Source: an uncultured bacterium (GTDB taxonomy: Bacteria; Actinomycetota; UBA4738; HRBIN12). From it: a stretch of 15,287 nt of DNA. The stretch is from the NCBI GenBank assembly GCA_937881155.1, contig CALGFI010000188.1:1-15287 (forward strand), read 5' to 3'. Positions 7,953 through 14,434 of this stretch are shown here, piece by piece (positions within the stretch are counted from its first letter, which is position 1; the number at the start of each line of letters is the position of its first letter). Position numbers and translations under genes: made by a program. The notes below the pieces were generated by a model that was not told the origin of the DNA, made no database searches, and was given only the letters and a program-made list of their open reading frames with translations.

Positions 7953-9227
7953 CTACAAGAGCGGTTCGACCGCCAGGATGCCGGTGCGGTAGGCCTCGAT
8001 CGCGCCGGCGTCGTCTCCACCCTCGCGGAGCAGGTCGCCGAGCGCTCCGTACGAGACGGCGAGGGCGATCGTCTGCTCGGTGCGCACGTAGATCTCGATC
8101 GCCGCGCGAAGGTGCTTCTCGCCCTGTGTCCGGTCGAGCTCGGAGAGCACCCGCCCCAGCGCGAGGTGCGCATACGCGAGCTCCGGATCGTCGCTCGTCG
8201 CGAGGAGCGCGATCGCATGTTCGAGCAACGCGCGCGCCTTGTGTCGGTCGCCCTGCAGCTTGGCGAGGCGGGCGAGCTCGTTCATCGTCCGCGCGAGGTC
8301 CTTCGTGTTCCCCGTTCGCTCGAAGGTCGCACGAGCCGTCTCGAGCTCGCGCCGTGCGCCGTCGACGTCTCCTTCACGAAGCATCACGTAGCCGCGCGCG
8401 AGGTGCGCTCCTCCGCGTTCCGTCTGGAGTCCCAGCGCGCGGTACGCATCCTCCGCGCGCTGCAGCGACGCCGTCGCGTCGTCGATCCGTCCCGCCGCGA
8501 GGTACTGGCGCGCGACGTTCATGTGCATCTGAGCGATGCGCGCGGGATCGGCGATCCGAGGCTCGAGGAGCTCGAGCTCTCGAGCCGACTCGGCGGCCTT
8601 CGTCATCAGCCCGGCATCGATGTACCAATAGACGAGGCTCGCGTGGATGCGCGCGATCGCGTCGGGATCGCTGAGGCCCGATCGCTCGATCTCGTCGAGC
8701 AGGCTCTCGAGCAGGAAGATCGCGTACCGCACGTCGCCGAGCGCGCTGAAACAGGTCGCCTTCCCGTCGACGGCGTCGACGCGGGCGGCCGGTGGCTCGT
8801 CGCGGAGGAGCTCCTCGGCACGCTGGTAACGCTCGAGCGCCTGGTCGGGGCGTCCGCTGCGCTGGAGCCAAAGCCCGTGCAGCTCCTCGGTCTTCGCCTC
8901 GATGCCTGACAGGCTGTGGCGGCGGGCGTCGCGACGGATGTGCTCGAGCTCGTGTTCGGTCTCCTCGAAGCGGCCGTCGGAGATGGCGACGCGCGCGTCG
9001 TGCAAACGCATCCGAAGCGAGGTCTCGAGGCCGGGCGGCCGCCCCGTGATCAGCTCGTCCGCGTCCACTCCGAGCTTCGACGCGAAGTGCTCGAGCGCCT
9101 CACGCGACGGCCTTCGCCGCCCGGCCTCGACGGTGCTGACGTACGCGTGCGTGTAGCGGGGCTCCCCGACCTGGCGCTGCGTGAGGCCGCGCGCCTGCCG
9201 TAGTCGCCGCAGTCTGGTTCCGACCAC
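7953..9227 (-). CDS. XRE-type HTH regulator with long TPR domain (RRNPP-like architecture)
   Basis: The protein has an N-terminal Cro/XRE helix-turn-helix (residues about 3-60: GTRLRRLRQARGLTQRQVG, YVSTVEAGRRRPS) followed by some 350 residues of TPR-like helical repeats. These repeats include ALERYQRAEELL, AAESARELELLEPR, DDATASLQRAEDAYRALG, DGARRELETARATFE and AGAIEAYRTGIL. HTH plus TPR is the layout of peptide-sensing regulators such as PlcR, ComR and Rgg, although TPRs can also bind proteins. I chose the GTG at 9227 (424 aa) because AAGGGG lies 5 nt before it and a candidate promoter has its -10 at 9283-9278. The upstream ATG at 9287 (444 aa) has no Shine-Dalgarno sequence and would lie upstream of the predicted transcript start. 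The divergent partner is a 33-aa peptide gene. Target genes are inferred only. Confidence 0.8.
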   Translation of the reverse strand: MVGTRLRRLRQARGLTQRQVGEPRYTHAYVSTVEAGRRRPSREALEHFASKLGVDADELITGRPPGLETSLRMRLHDARVAISDGRFEETEHELEHIRRDARRHSLSGIEAKTEELHGLWLQRSGRPDQALERYQRAEELLRDEPPAARVDAVDGKATCFSALGDVRYAIFLLESLLDEIERSGLSDPDAIARIHASLVYWYIDAGLMTKAAESARELELLEPRIADPARIAQMHMNVARQYLAAGRIDDATASLQRAEDAYRALGLQTERGGAHLARGYVMLREGDVDGARRELETARATFERTGNTKDLARTMNELARLAKLQGDRHKARALLEHAIALLATSDDPELAYAHLALGRVLSELDRTQGEKHLRAAIEIYVRTEQTIALAVSYGALGDLLREGGDDAGAIEAYRTGILAVEPLL

Positions 9228-9277
9228 CGCAACCCCTTCGTCGCTCGCGCTCTCAACTTCGGCAGCGGACGTGCCGA

Positions 9278-9321
9278 ACTTAACCATCGAGGTTGCCCGC
9301 AGGCAAGCAGCTAGTTACATT
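9278..9321. promoter_or_regulatory. Back-to-back promoters sharing one palindrome (candidate operator)
   Basis: An imperfect palindrome, TTGCCCGCAGGCAA (9293-9306, 5-bp perfect arms), lies between the HTH-TPR regulator and the peptide gene. On the plus strand it provides TTGCCC as a -35, with TACATT (9316-9321) 17 bp further as -10. On the minus strand it provides TTGCCT as a -35, with TTAAGT (9283-9278) 17 bp further. Protein bound at the palindrome would therefore touch both polymerase sites. The sequence elements are seen directly; promoter activity and the binding protein are inferred. The plus -10 fits TAnnnT and the minus -10 is weaker. Confidence 0.5.
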
Positions 9322-9356
9322 TCGGCTCCCGTTCGGGGGAGGCGAAGGAGGAGCCG

Positions 9357-9458
9357 ATGCGGGCACATTGGACGGTTCGGGCTCGGTACCTGGCGCTCAC
9401 GCTGGGAACGCTCGCGGCCATGATCGCTGCCGGCAGCGCCGGTTGGCCGAAGCACTGA
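9357..9458 (+). CDS. Short exported or membrane peptide (33 aa), candidate signal-peptide precursor
   Basis: This is a very short open frame with exceptionally good start signals: GGAGG 5 nt before the ATG, a second GGAGG nine bases further upstream, and a candidate promoter ending at 9321. The peptide has a basic N-terminus (MRAHWTVRAR), a hydrophobic core of about 18 residues (YLALTLGTLAAMIAAGSA) and a short tail, GWPKH. That is the plan of a Sec-type signal sequence with almost nothing after it. GSA before GWPKH is a plausible though not ideal signal peptidase cleavage site. Such precursors are typical of peptide pheromones read by TPR regulators, and the neighbouring divergent gene is one. 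It could instead be a single-span membrane microprotein. I do not recognise the family. Confidence 0.6.
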   Translation: MRAHWTVRARYLALTLGTLAAMIAAGSAGWPKH

Positions 9459-9484
9459 ACCAAGAACGAGGCATGACGGGGTCG

Positions 9485-9504
9485 GGGGGGTCCGGGGAAC
9501 CCCC
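9485..9504 (+). other. G/C-rich hairpin between the peptide gene and the next small gene
   Basis: A run of seven G (9484-9490) faces CCCCC at 9500-9504, and TCC at 9491-9493 can partly pair with GGA at 9496-9498. The result is a compact hairpin just before the ribosome-binding site of the downstream gene. There is no U-tract. It may be a weak terminator, an mRNA-stability element or chance in GC-rich DNA. Confidence 0.25.
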
Positions 9505-9535
9505 GCCTCGCGCCGACCGCCCCGGGGAGGACGTC

Positions 9536-9745
9536 GTGGAGGTCGAACTTCGCGCCGAAGAGCGCTACTACCGTCTCGAGGGCGTCGTCTTCCGGGTGCG
9601 CATGGACCGTCTCGACCAGGGCTCCGCGTACCTGCGGCAGGGCCGTTGGGTCTGGACGCCCATCACCTCGGGGAGCGTGATCCACAACCCCCACGCGACG
9701 CGGCTGTCGCCCATCGAGGCGCAGCCGTACCGCGCCATCCGCTGA
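9536..9745 (+). CDS. Small protein of unknown function (69 aa)
   Basis: I do not recognise this family. From the GTG at 9536, which has GGGGAGG 5 nt upstream, it encodes 69 residues: a charged beginning (EVELRAEERYYRLEGVVFRV), then YLRQGRWVWTPITSG and an IHNPHATRLSP segment. It is rich in Arg and aromatic residues, has no cysteines, no signal peptide and no membrane segment, and probably forms a small beta-rich cytoplasmic protein. An in-frame ATG at 9473 would add a low-complexity Gly/Pro N-terminus but has GAGG only one base away, so it is less likely. It follows the peptide gene by 77 bp on the same strand and may share its transcript. It is convergent with the S51 peptidase gene, 9 bp away. 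Confidence 0.55.
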   Translation: MEVELRAEERYYRLEGVVFRVRMDRLDQGSAYLRQGRWVWTPITSGSVIHNPHATRLSPIEAQPYRAIR

Positions 9746-9754
9746 GCCGCGTCG

Positions 9755-10474
9755 TCACTCTGCGAGAGACGGCTCCGGCAGTCCGGCGATCGGTGATCCG
9801 CGGTCGAACCGCGTGCGCCCGCTCTGTGTAATCACCGTGACGGCGCCCTCGCCGACCGCCCACCACATCCCGTCGTGATGAACCGCGGCTGACCGTTCGT
9901 CGATCCCGAGCAGGATGACCTCATTGCGCTCGGCGCCGGCGAGCGCCGAGTCGACCCACCGGTGTCCGAAGCCGTCGAAGTGCGGGATCACGGCCACGCG
10001 CGGCACGAGTGCGAGCGCCGGCGCGTAGTGCCGTCGCTCGTCGCCCGGCATCCGCTCACGGGTCAACGTCCACTCGCCGAACGCCATCGCGCCGGCCGAC
10101 GAACCGGCGAGCGCCGCGCCGCCGCGCCAAGCGGTGACGATGGCGTCCCACAGAGGCGTCCCGGCGAGCGTCCTCGGAACGAGCCCCGGGTCTCCGCCGA
10201 CCAGATAGAAGAACCGTCCCGCCACCGCGCGTTCGACGTTCGCGCGCGAAGTCGCATCGCGCTTCCGCAGCGCCGGGAGCTCTTCGACGTGAAGGCCCAA
10301 TGCGCCGAACCATCGCACCGCGTTCGCGACCGCGATCTCCGGGCGCTGCCGCCCGGCAGCCGTCGCGAGCACGTACGCCGGTGCTCCCGCAGCGGCACGG
10401 ACGAGGATCTCGTCCTGCGGCTCGTTCCCCGGCTTCAGCTCGTCGCCTCCGACGAGCGCGAGCGGGCCGGTCAT
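9755..10474 (-). CDS. Type 1 glutamine amidotransferase-like / peptidase S51 family protein
   Basis: This 239-aa protein resembles the S51 clan (dipeptidase E, cyanophycinase). The nucleophile elbow GSSAGAM places the candidate serine at S126. GGDPGLVP (93-100), VIPHFDGFG with H165, and GIDERSAAV (190-198) match the sequence order of cyanophycinase-like enzymes. At this length it is nearer to dipeptidase E than to full cyanophycinases. It is probably a cytoplasmic serine hydrolase acting on small or branched peptides, but the substrate is unknown. The ATG at 10474 is chosen because the S51-like sequence begins there (MTGPLALVGGDELKPGNE) and because the upstream gene stops 11 bp before. It is the last gene of a three-gene unit with the ParB-like and metallophosphoesterase genes. 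Confidence 0.8.
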   Translation of the reverse strand: MTGPLALVGGDELKPGNEPQDEILVRAAAGAPAYVLATAAGRQRPEIAVANAVRWFGALGLHVEELPALRKRDATSRANVERAVAGRFFYLVGGDPGLVPRTLAGTPLWDAIVTAWRGGAALAGSSAGAMAFGEWTLTRERMPGDERRHYAPALALVPRVAVIPHFDGFGHRWVDSALAGAERNEVILLGIDERSAAVHHDGMWWAVGEGAVTVITQSGRTRFDRGSPIAGLPEPSLAE

Positions 10475-10485
10475 CCCAGGTTCGA

Positions 10486-11394
10486 TCAGTCGACGTTTCG
10501 CCGCAGGCGGTCCGTGACGCGACGCGTCGCGCTCGACACTCGCCGTTTCGGCCGCGGCGTCGCCTCGCGCGCAGCTCGCACGGCTCCCTCGATGTCCAGA
10601 TCCTCGGGGCGGTCGGGAAACAGCTCGCGGCGTCGCTGACCGACCCACAGGAACAGGTCGGCGTCGGTGGCCTTGGGCCACATCGCGTCGAGCCCCTCGC
10701 GGCGGATGGCCTCGATGGTCGGAACGTACACGCGGTCGTACCAGTCCGCGGCGATGTCCTCGGGCGAGAGAACCTCTCCGCGTTCCATCATCAGGTGGAA
10801 GCCGTGGATCTTGATGTGTTCGAGCAACTCGATGTATCCCTGCGGCCGGCTGAACTCGACCTTCGCCTCGCGCCGCGCGGGCCCCAGGCCCGACTCCTCC
10901 ATGAACCGCCGTTCCTGCTCGGCCATGATGATGCTGCCGACATCCGCGTCGGCCGGGAGGGGGGTGCGGCTCCGCAGCTCCGTGATCTCGGCGTCGATCA
11001 TCTCGATGCCGCGTTGCTTCGCGATCGCCACGCGGTGGTGGCCGTCGACGACGAAATACCGCCCGTCGATCTCGTACACGACGATCGGGGGAAAGTCGCC
11101 GTCGGGCCACGACTCCTCGACCTGTTGCCATCGCTCCTGGATCTTCGAGCGCTTGGGGAGGAAATCACGGTCGAAGTCGTCCACCCGGCTGACGGTCCCC
11201 ACGATCTTGTCAACGGGGATCGGGCGCACGCCGACGTACGTCTGCTCGAGCGCGCCGAGGCGCCTCGACACCTCGTCGAGCGACAGGAGCGGTCGCTGCT
11301 CGCGCCCCTTCGCCACCGTGGAGAGCCGGCGATAGGCCTCCTGCCGGCGGGCCTTGGGGAACGACGAGCTCAGGTAGTCCTTTCGTTCGCTCAC
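10486..11394 (-). CDS. ParB/Srx-fold (ParB N-terminal domain-like) protein
   Basis: This 302-aa protein has a ParB/sulfiredoxin-like core at about residues 55-140 (VGVRPIPVDKIVGTVSR, PPIVVYEIDGRYFVVDGHHRVAIAKQRG). The active-site-like signature is D117-G-H-H-R121. That resembles the DGHHR motif of ParB-fold kinases such as archaeal SerK more than the GERR motif of chromosomal ParB. The helix-turn-helix and dimerisation region of true ParB is not evident. Instead a distinct C-terminal region (about 158-265) contains EFSRPQGYIELLEHIKIHG, WYDRVYVPTIEAIRREGL and TDADLFLWVGQRRREL. A chromosome-partitioning role is therefore doubtful, and a nucleotide-dependent enzyme is a better guess. The GTG at 11394 overlaps the metallophosphoesterase stop codon as GTGA, indicating translational coupling. 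The C-terminus is Arg-rich and may bind nucleic acid. Confidence 0.78.
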   Translation of the reverse strand: MSERKDYLSSSFPKARRQEAYRRLSTVAKGREQRPLLSLDEVSRRLGALEQTYVGVRPIPVDKIVGTVSRVDDFDRDFLPKRSKIQERWQQVEESWPDGDFPPIVVYEIDGRYFVVDGHHRVAIAKQRGIEMIDAEITELRSRTPLPADADVGSIIMAEQERRFMEESGLGPARREAKVEFSRPQGYIELLEHIKIHGFHLMMERGEVLSPEDIAADWYDRVYVPTIEAIRREGLDAMWPKATDADLFLWVGQRRRELFPDRPEDLDIEGAVRAAREATPRPKRRVSSATRRVTDRLRRNVD

Positions 11395-12044
11395 GCGTCG
11401 AGGTCTATCACCTTGTAGGGCACGACGTTCACGATCCGCGTTCCGTTCACACGACGGTCTGGTCGAACGATCCCGTACGGGTGGATGTGGCCGTGAAGAA
11501 ACAGCTTCGGCTGCAGGCGTGCGATCAGCTCATGGAACGCGTCGAACCCCTCGTGCGGTCCGTCGTCCTCGTCTCCCAGCCCCTGGGGCGGCGAGTGCGC
11601 GATCACGACGTCCACGCGTCGTCCGTCGCGACGCGTCTTCCATGCAACCCGACGGCGGAGCCGGCGTACGCGCCGGCGCATCTCGGTCTGCGTGTACTGG
11701 TTCGGGCCTGGTCGATAGCGGATCGAACCGCCGAGTCCTGCGATCCTCAGGCCCGCGACGTCATCGACCCGGCCGTCGACGTTCGAGCCGCCGCGCGGCC
11801 CGGGAGGGTCGACGAGGTCCGGGTTCGCGATCGTCGGCAGCCCGAGCAGTGCCCTCGGAGCGGGGGTCAGCGCGGGATCGTGGTTCCCCGGAACGAACAG
11901 CAACGGCGCGTTCACCGCGTCCACGATGTGTTCGAGGTCGTCCCACGGGATGTCGCCGCACGAAACGATGACGTCGGGACGCGCGTCGAGCACGTCCGGT
12001 AGACCGGGGAACGGTTCGTCGGCGACGGCGAGGATGCGTGGCAT
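11391..12044 (-). CDS. Metallophosphoesterase (calcineurin-like)
   Basis: This 217-aa protein has most metal-binding motifs of the calcineurin-like phosphoesterase fold: SCGDIPW with D31, VPGNHDP (53-57; N54, H55), IAHSPPQG with H150, and LHGHIHPYG with H186 and H188. The first motif, usually DxH, reads ADEP here (D9-E10-P11), so the first metal-binding histidine is missing. Related actinobacterial proteins may share this change, as I recall sequences starting ADE or SDI followed by a proline-rich turn. The substrate is unknown; nucleotide or protein phosphates are both possible. The gene overlaps the ParB-like gene by 4 bp (GTGA). A possible promoter lies just upstream at 12062-12091. The ATG at 12044 lacks a Shine-Dalgarno sequence and may be read from a very short leader. 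Confidence 0.85.
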   Translation of the reverse strand: MPRILAVADEPFPGLPDVLDARPDVIVSCGDIPWDDLEHIVDAVNAPLLFVPGNHDPALTPAPRALLGLPTIANPDLVDPPGPRGGSNVDGRVDDVAGLRIAGLGGSIRYRPGPNQYTQTEMRRRVRRLRRRVAWKTRRDGRRVDVVIAHSPPQGLGDEDDGPHEGFDAFHELIARLQPKLFLHGHIHPYGIVRPDRRVNGTRIVNVVPYKVIDLDA

Positions 12045-12061
12045 CGAACGGCCCGATATCG

Positions 12062-12091
12062 ATGCTACGCCGCGCAGGGAGCGGCGGTCAG
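12062..12091 (-). promoter_or_regulatory. Possible internal promoter before the metallophosphoesterase gene
   Basis: On the minus strand CTGACC (12091-12086) and TAGCAT (12067-12062) are separated by 18 bp. Transcription would start about 10 bases before the metallophosphoesterase ATG. This would let the last three genes be expressed apart from udgX, LCP and LLM. The evidence is consensus resemblance only. Confidence 0.3.
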
Positions 12092-12969
12092 GCGACGGAC
12101 GCGACGACGTCGCCGAGCGCGCGGATCGAGCGTTCGGTGATGGGGTCCAGGACGAGGATGATCTCGTCCGCTCCGGCGTCGGCGAGCTCGCGAAGATGCC
12201 GTGCGACGCGTTCGGACGATCCTTCCACCGGCGTCACGCCGTCGCGGATCGGCCGCTCCATCGCGTCTCGGTCGAGGACAACGAGCGTGCACGCGCTCCG
12301 AGTGACATCGGCCGCTTCGCGTCCCGCCTCGACCACGAACGAGGAGATGCGTTCGTTCAGCGTCGCGAACCTCGACGGGTCGTTGCCGTAGTCGTCGAAC
12401 CACGTGTTCCACGCGTCGACGTGCGGAAGCGTCGCGCGAAGGAGTCGTTCTCCGTTCGAGCCGATCATGATCGGCGCCCGGGATCCCGGTCGCGGCAGGA
12501 GCACCGCGTCGTTCGTGTGAACGAACCGACCGTGGAACGTCACGTGCTCTCCGGCGAGCAACCGGCGAACGACCCCGAACGCCTCCTCGAACCGCGACGC
12601 GCGATGGTCGAACGGCACGCCGAACGCCTGGAACTCCGTCTCGTTCCAGCCGGCGCCGATGCCGAGCACGAACCTGCCGCCGCTCACCTCGTGAACGTTC
12701 GCCGCCATGCGGGCGAGGACACCCGGCGGATGGAACGCCGCGCACGCGACGAGCGGTCCGAGGCGAACGCGTTCGGTCGAGGCGGCCAGCGCCGCCAGCA
12801 TCGTCCACGCGTCCCACGGGCCGCGTTCGCCGCGTGAGTCCCGATACAGCAGGTGATCGCCGAGCCAGATGGAGTCGAAACCGCTCTGCTCGGCGGCGAG
12901 GGCCATCGCCAGGTACTCGGTCCAGGGAACGTCGCGTTCGACCTCTGGGAGCTGGACGCCGATGCGCAA
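12088..12969 (-). CDS. LLM-class (luciferase-like) F420-dependent oxidoreductase
   Basis: This 293-aa protein has the bacterial luciferase-like TIM-barrel signatures: AMALAAEQSGFDSIWLGDHL (21-40), VRLGPLVACAAFHPPGVLARMAA, and GRFVLGIGAGWNETEFQAFG (98-117). APIMIGSNGERLLRATLPHVD follows. In Actinobacteria most proteins of this type use coenzyme F420, but FMN cannot be excluded by sequence. The substrate is unknown. The start is a TTG at 12969, 3 bp after the LCP gene's stop codon. It yields the canonical MRIGVQLP opening, so the unusual start is well supported and translational coupling with the LCP gene is likely. No specific link between the two products is known to me. Confidence 0.85.
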   Translation of the reverse strand: MRIGVQLPEVERDVPWTEYLAMALAAEQSGFDSIWLGDHLLYRDSRGERGPWDAWTMLAALAASTERVRLGPLVACAAFHPPGVLARMAANVHEVSGGRFVLGIGAGWNETEFQAFGVPFDHRASRFEEAFGVVRRLLAGEHVTFHGRFVHTNDAVLLPRPGSRAPIMIGSNGERLLRATLPHVDAWNTWFDDYGNDPSRFATLNERISSFVVEAGREAADVTRSACTLVVLDRDAMERPIRDGVTPVEGSSERVARHLRELADAGADEIILVLDPITERSIRALGDVVASVA

Positions 12970-12972
12970 GCG

Positions 12973-14394
12973 TCAGCCGCCGAGCATCCCGTCGCGTCCG
13001 AGGTCTCGAAACATCGCGTGCGCGCGACCGTCGAGGACGACCACGCTCTTCCCGGCGATCGACCCGCCATGTCCGCCGGCGACGGCGTTCCGCACGAGCC
13101 GGGGTTGGAAGGCGGGCGCAGCGACGAGGAGCTCGAACATCTCGGTGAGCGACAGATCGGTGACCACGTTCCGGGCGGCGGCGAGCGCCCACGGAACGAC
13201 CGCGGCCGAGCCTTCGGCGACCTCGCGCCGGAGCGTCGCGAGCGCGGCGATCATCAGACGCCCCTGGTTGAACGATCGGCCGAAGTCGCCGTTCGGCAGG
13301 TCGTGGCGCACGCGGGCGAACGCCAGCGCTTCGCGCCCCGAGAGGTGCTCCGGACCGCGACGGAAGTGCGCGTTCGCCCAGACATCGCTGATCGGATACG
13401 GGATCTTCACGTCGATCCCGCCAACGGCCTTCACCATTCGTTCGAACCCCTGGAAGCCCGTGAGGAGGTAGGCGTCCATCCGGATACCGCTCAACCGCTC
13501 GACGGTGTCGACGAGCAGCTCCGGCCCGCCGAAAACGAGCGCTGCGTTGATCTTGTCGGAGCCGTGTCCGGGGATCGAGACCCATGAGTCGCGCGGGATC
13601 CCCACGATCGATACGCGACCGTGGCGCGGGTTCACGGCGACGATGTGGATCGAGTCGGCGCGCGTGCCGGTGACGGACTGGCCGGGTCGCGCGTCGCTTC
13701 CGATCACGAGCACGAACAACGGCTCGTTCGAGGGAAGTCCGGGAGCGAACGCGGCGTCCCTCGGACCGCCCTCGAGGACGTTCGGCACGTGGCCGTGCAC
13801 GTCGTACGACACGACACGCCACTCACCGTTCACACGGCGGAGGACGTACTCACCCTCGTGCGTCACGGGCGCGCGCGTCTCGCCCGCCTGTGCGATGCCG
13901 GCGAACCTCGCGTCCGCCACGGCGAAGAGCGGACGCGCCTGCCCGTCGGCCAGGAACCGAACGTCCAGGAGCGCGCGCCTCGGCTGCAGCGCATCGACGT
14001 CGCGTGCGGCGGGACCGAGCGTCAGGTCCGCGATGTCGCGGCTTGCCTGGTCCCGAACGGGGCCGGCGAACAGACGGAGGAGCGACGGGAACTCGCCCTC
14101 CTGCCACCGCACCGGATCGACGAAGCCGATCGTGTAGAGCTCGGAGATCGTCCGGCGGACCGCGCGCGTCGGTTCGGCGAGGTCGCTTCGGCGGATCCTT
14201 CCCTCCACGCCGTGCGCGTCCACCTCGCGAAGCGTCATCGAGAGCTCGTGGACCGGCGTCGCGCCACCGCTCGGCGCGAGGGGAACCGTCGTCGGTTCGT
14301 CGACCTGTCGCGGCGACGGTGACGTGCACGCGGTGGCGACGATCGCGACGAGCGCGATCGCGTGTCCGACCGTGCGGGCGGCGGCCTTCGACAT
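12973..14394 (-). CDS. LytR-CpsA-Psr (LCP) family protein, lipoprotein type, with NTF2-like N-terminal region
   Basis: This 473-aa cell-surface protein belongs to the LCP family, whose members attach secondary polymers such as arabinogalactan or teichoic acids to peptidoglycan from lipid-linked precursors. The LCP domain spans about 225-392 with the expected polar residues: D234 (GSDARPG), R245 and D247 (GTRADSI), R268-D269 (GIPRDSW), K281 (DKINAA), R361 (ARVRHD) and R373 (DFGRSFNQ). The N-terminus is a signal sequence ending in VATAC with a possible lipidated C23, whereas most LCP proteins have a membrane helix. Between them, residues about 75-200 (ISELYTIGFVDP, EGEYVLRRVNGEWRVVSYDV) look like an NTF2-like domain. 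The ATG lies 40 bp after the udgX stop. The substrate polymer is unknown. Confidence 0.85.
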   Translation of the reverse strand: MSKAAARTVGHAIALVAIVATACTSPSPRQVDEPTTVPLAPSGGATPVHELSMTLREVDAHGVEGRIRRSDLAEPTRAVRRTISELYTIGFVDPVRWQEGEFPSLLRLFAGPVRDQASRDIADLTLGPAARDVDALQPRRALLDVRFLADGQARPLFAVADARFAGIAQAGETRAPVTHEGEYVLRRVNGEWRVVSYDVHGHVPNVLEGGPRDAAFAPGLPSNEPLFVLVIGSDARPGQSVTGTRADSIHIVAVNPRHGRVSIVGIPRDSWVSIPGHGSDKINAALVFGGPELLVDTVERLSGIRMDAYLLTGFQGFERMVKAVGGIDVKIPYPISDVWANAHFRRGPEHLSGREALAFARVRHDLPNGDFGRSFNQGRLMIAALATLRREVAEGSAAVVPWALAAARNVVTDLSLTEMFELLVAAPAFQPRLVRNAVAGGHGGSIAGKSVVVLDGRAHAMFRDLGRDGMLGG

Positions 14395-14434
14395 TCGCCC
14401 GAGACTATCGGGTGTGTGGATCGGAAGGGCCGGT

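Noticed and set aside
9293..9535. Longer versions of the small unknown protein starting at 9293 or 9473
   Set aside because: The first runs across the peptide gene in another frame and starts within the palindrome. The second adds low-complexity residues and has a poorly spaced ribosome-binding site. The GTG at 9536 has the best start signals.
10486..11394. True chromosome-partitioning ParB
   Set aside because: There is no evident helix-turn-helix or ParB dimerisation region, no GERR motif and no parA neighbour in the window. Only the ParB/Srx core is shared.
12065..13822. 585-codon open frame on the minus strand
   Set aside because: It is a same-strand shadow in another frame across the LLM and LCP genes. 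It is extremely Arg-rich and has no motif.
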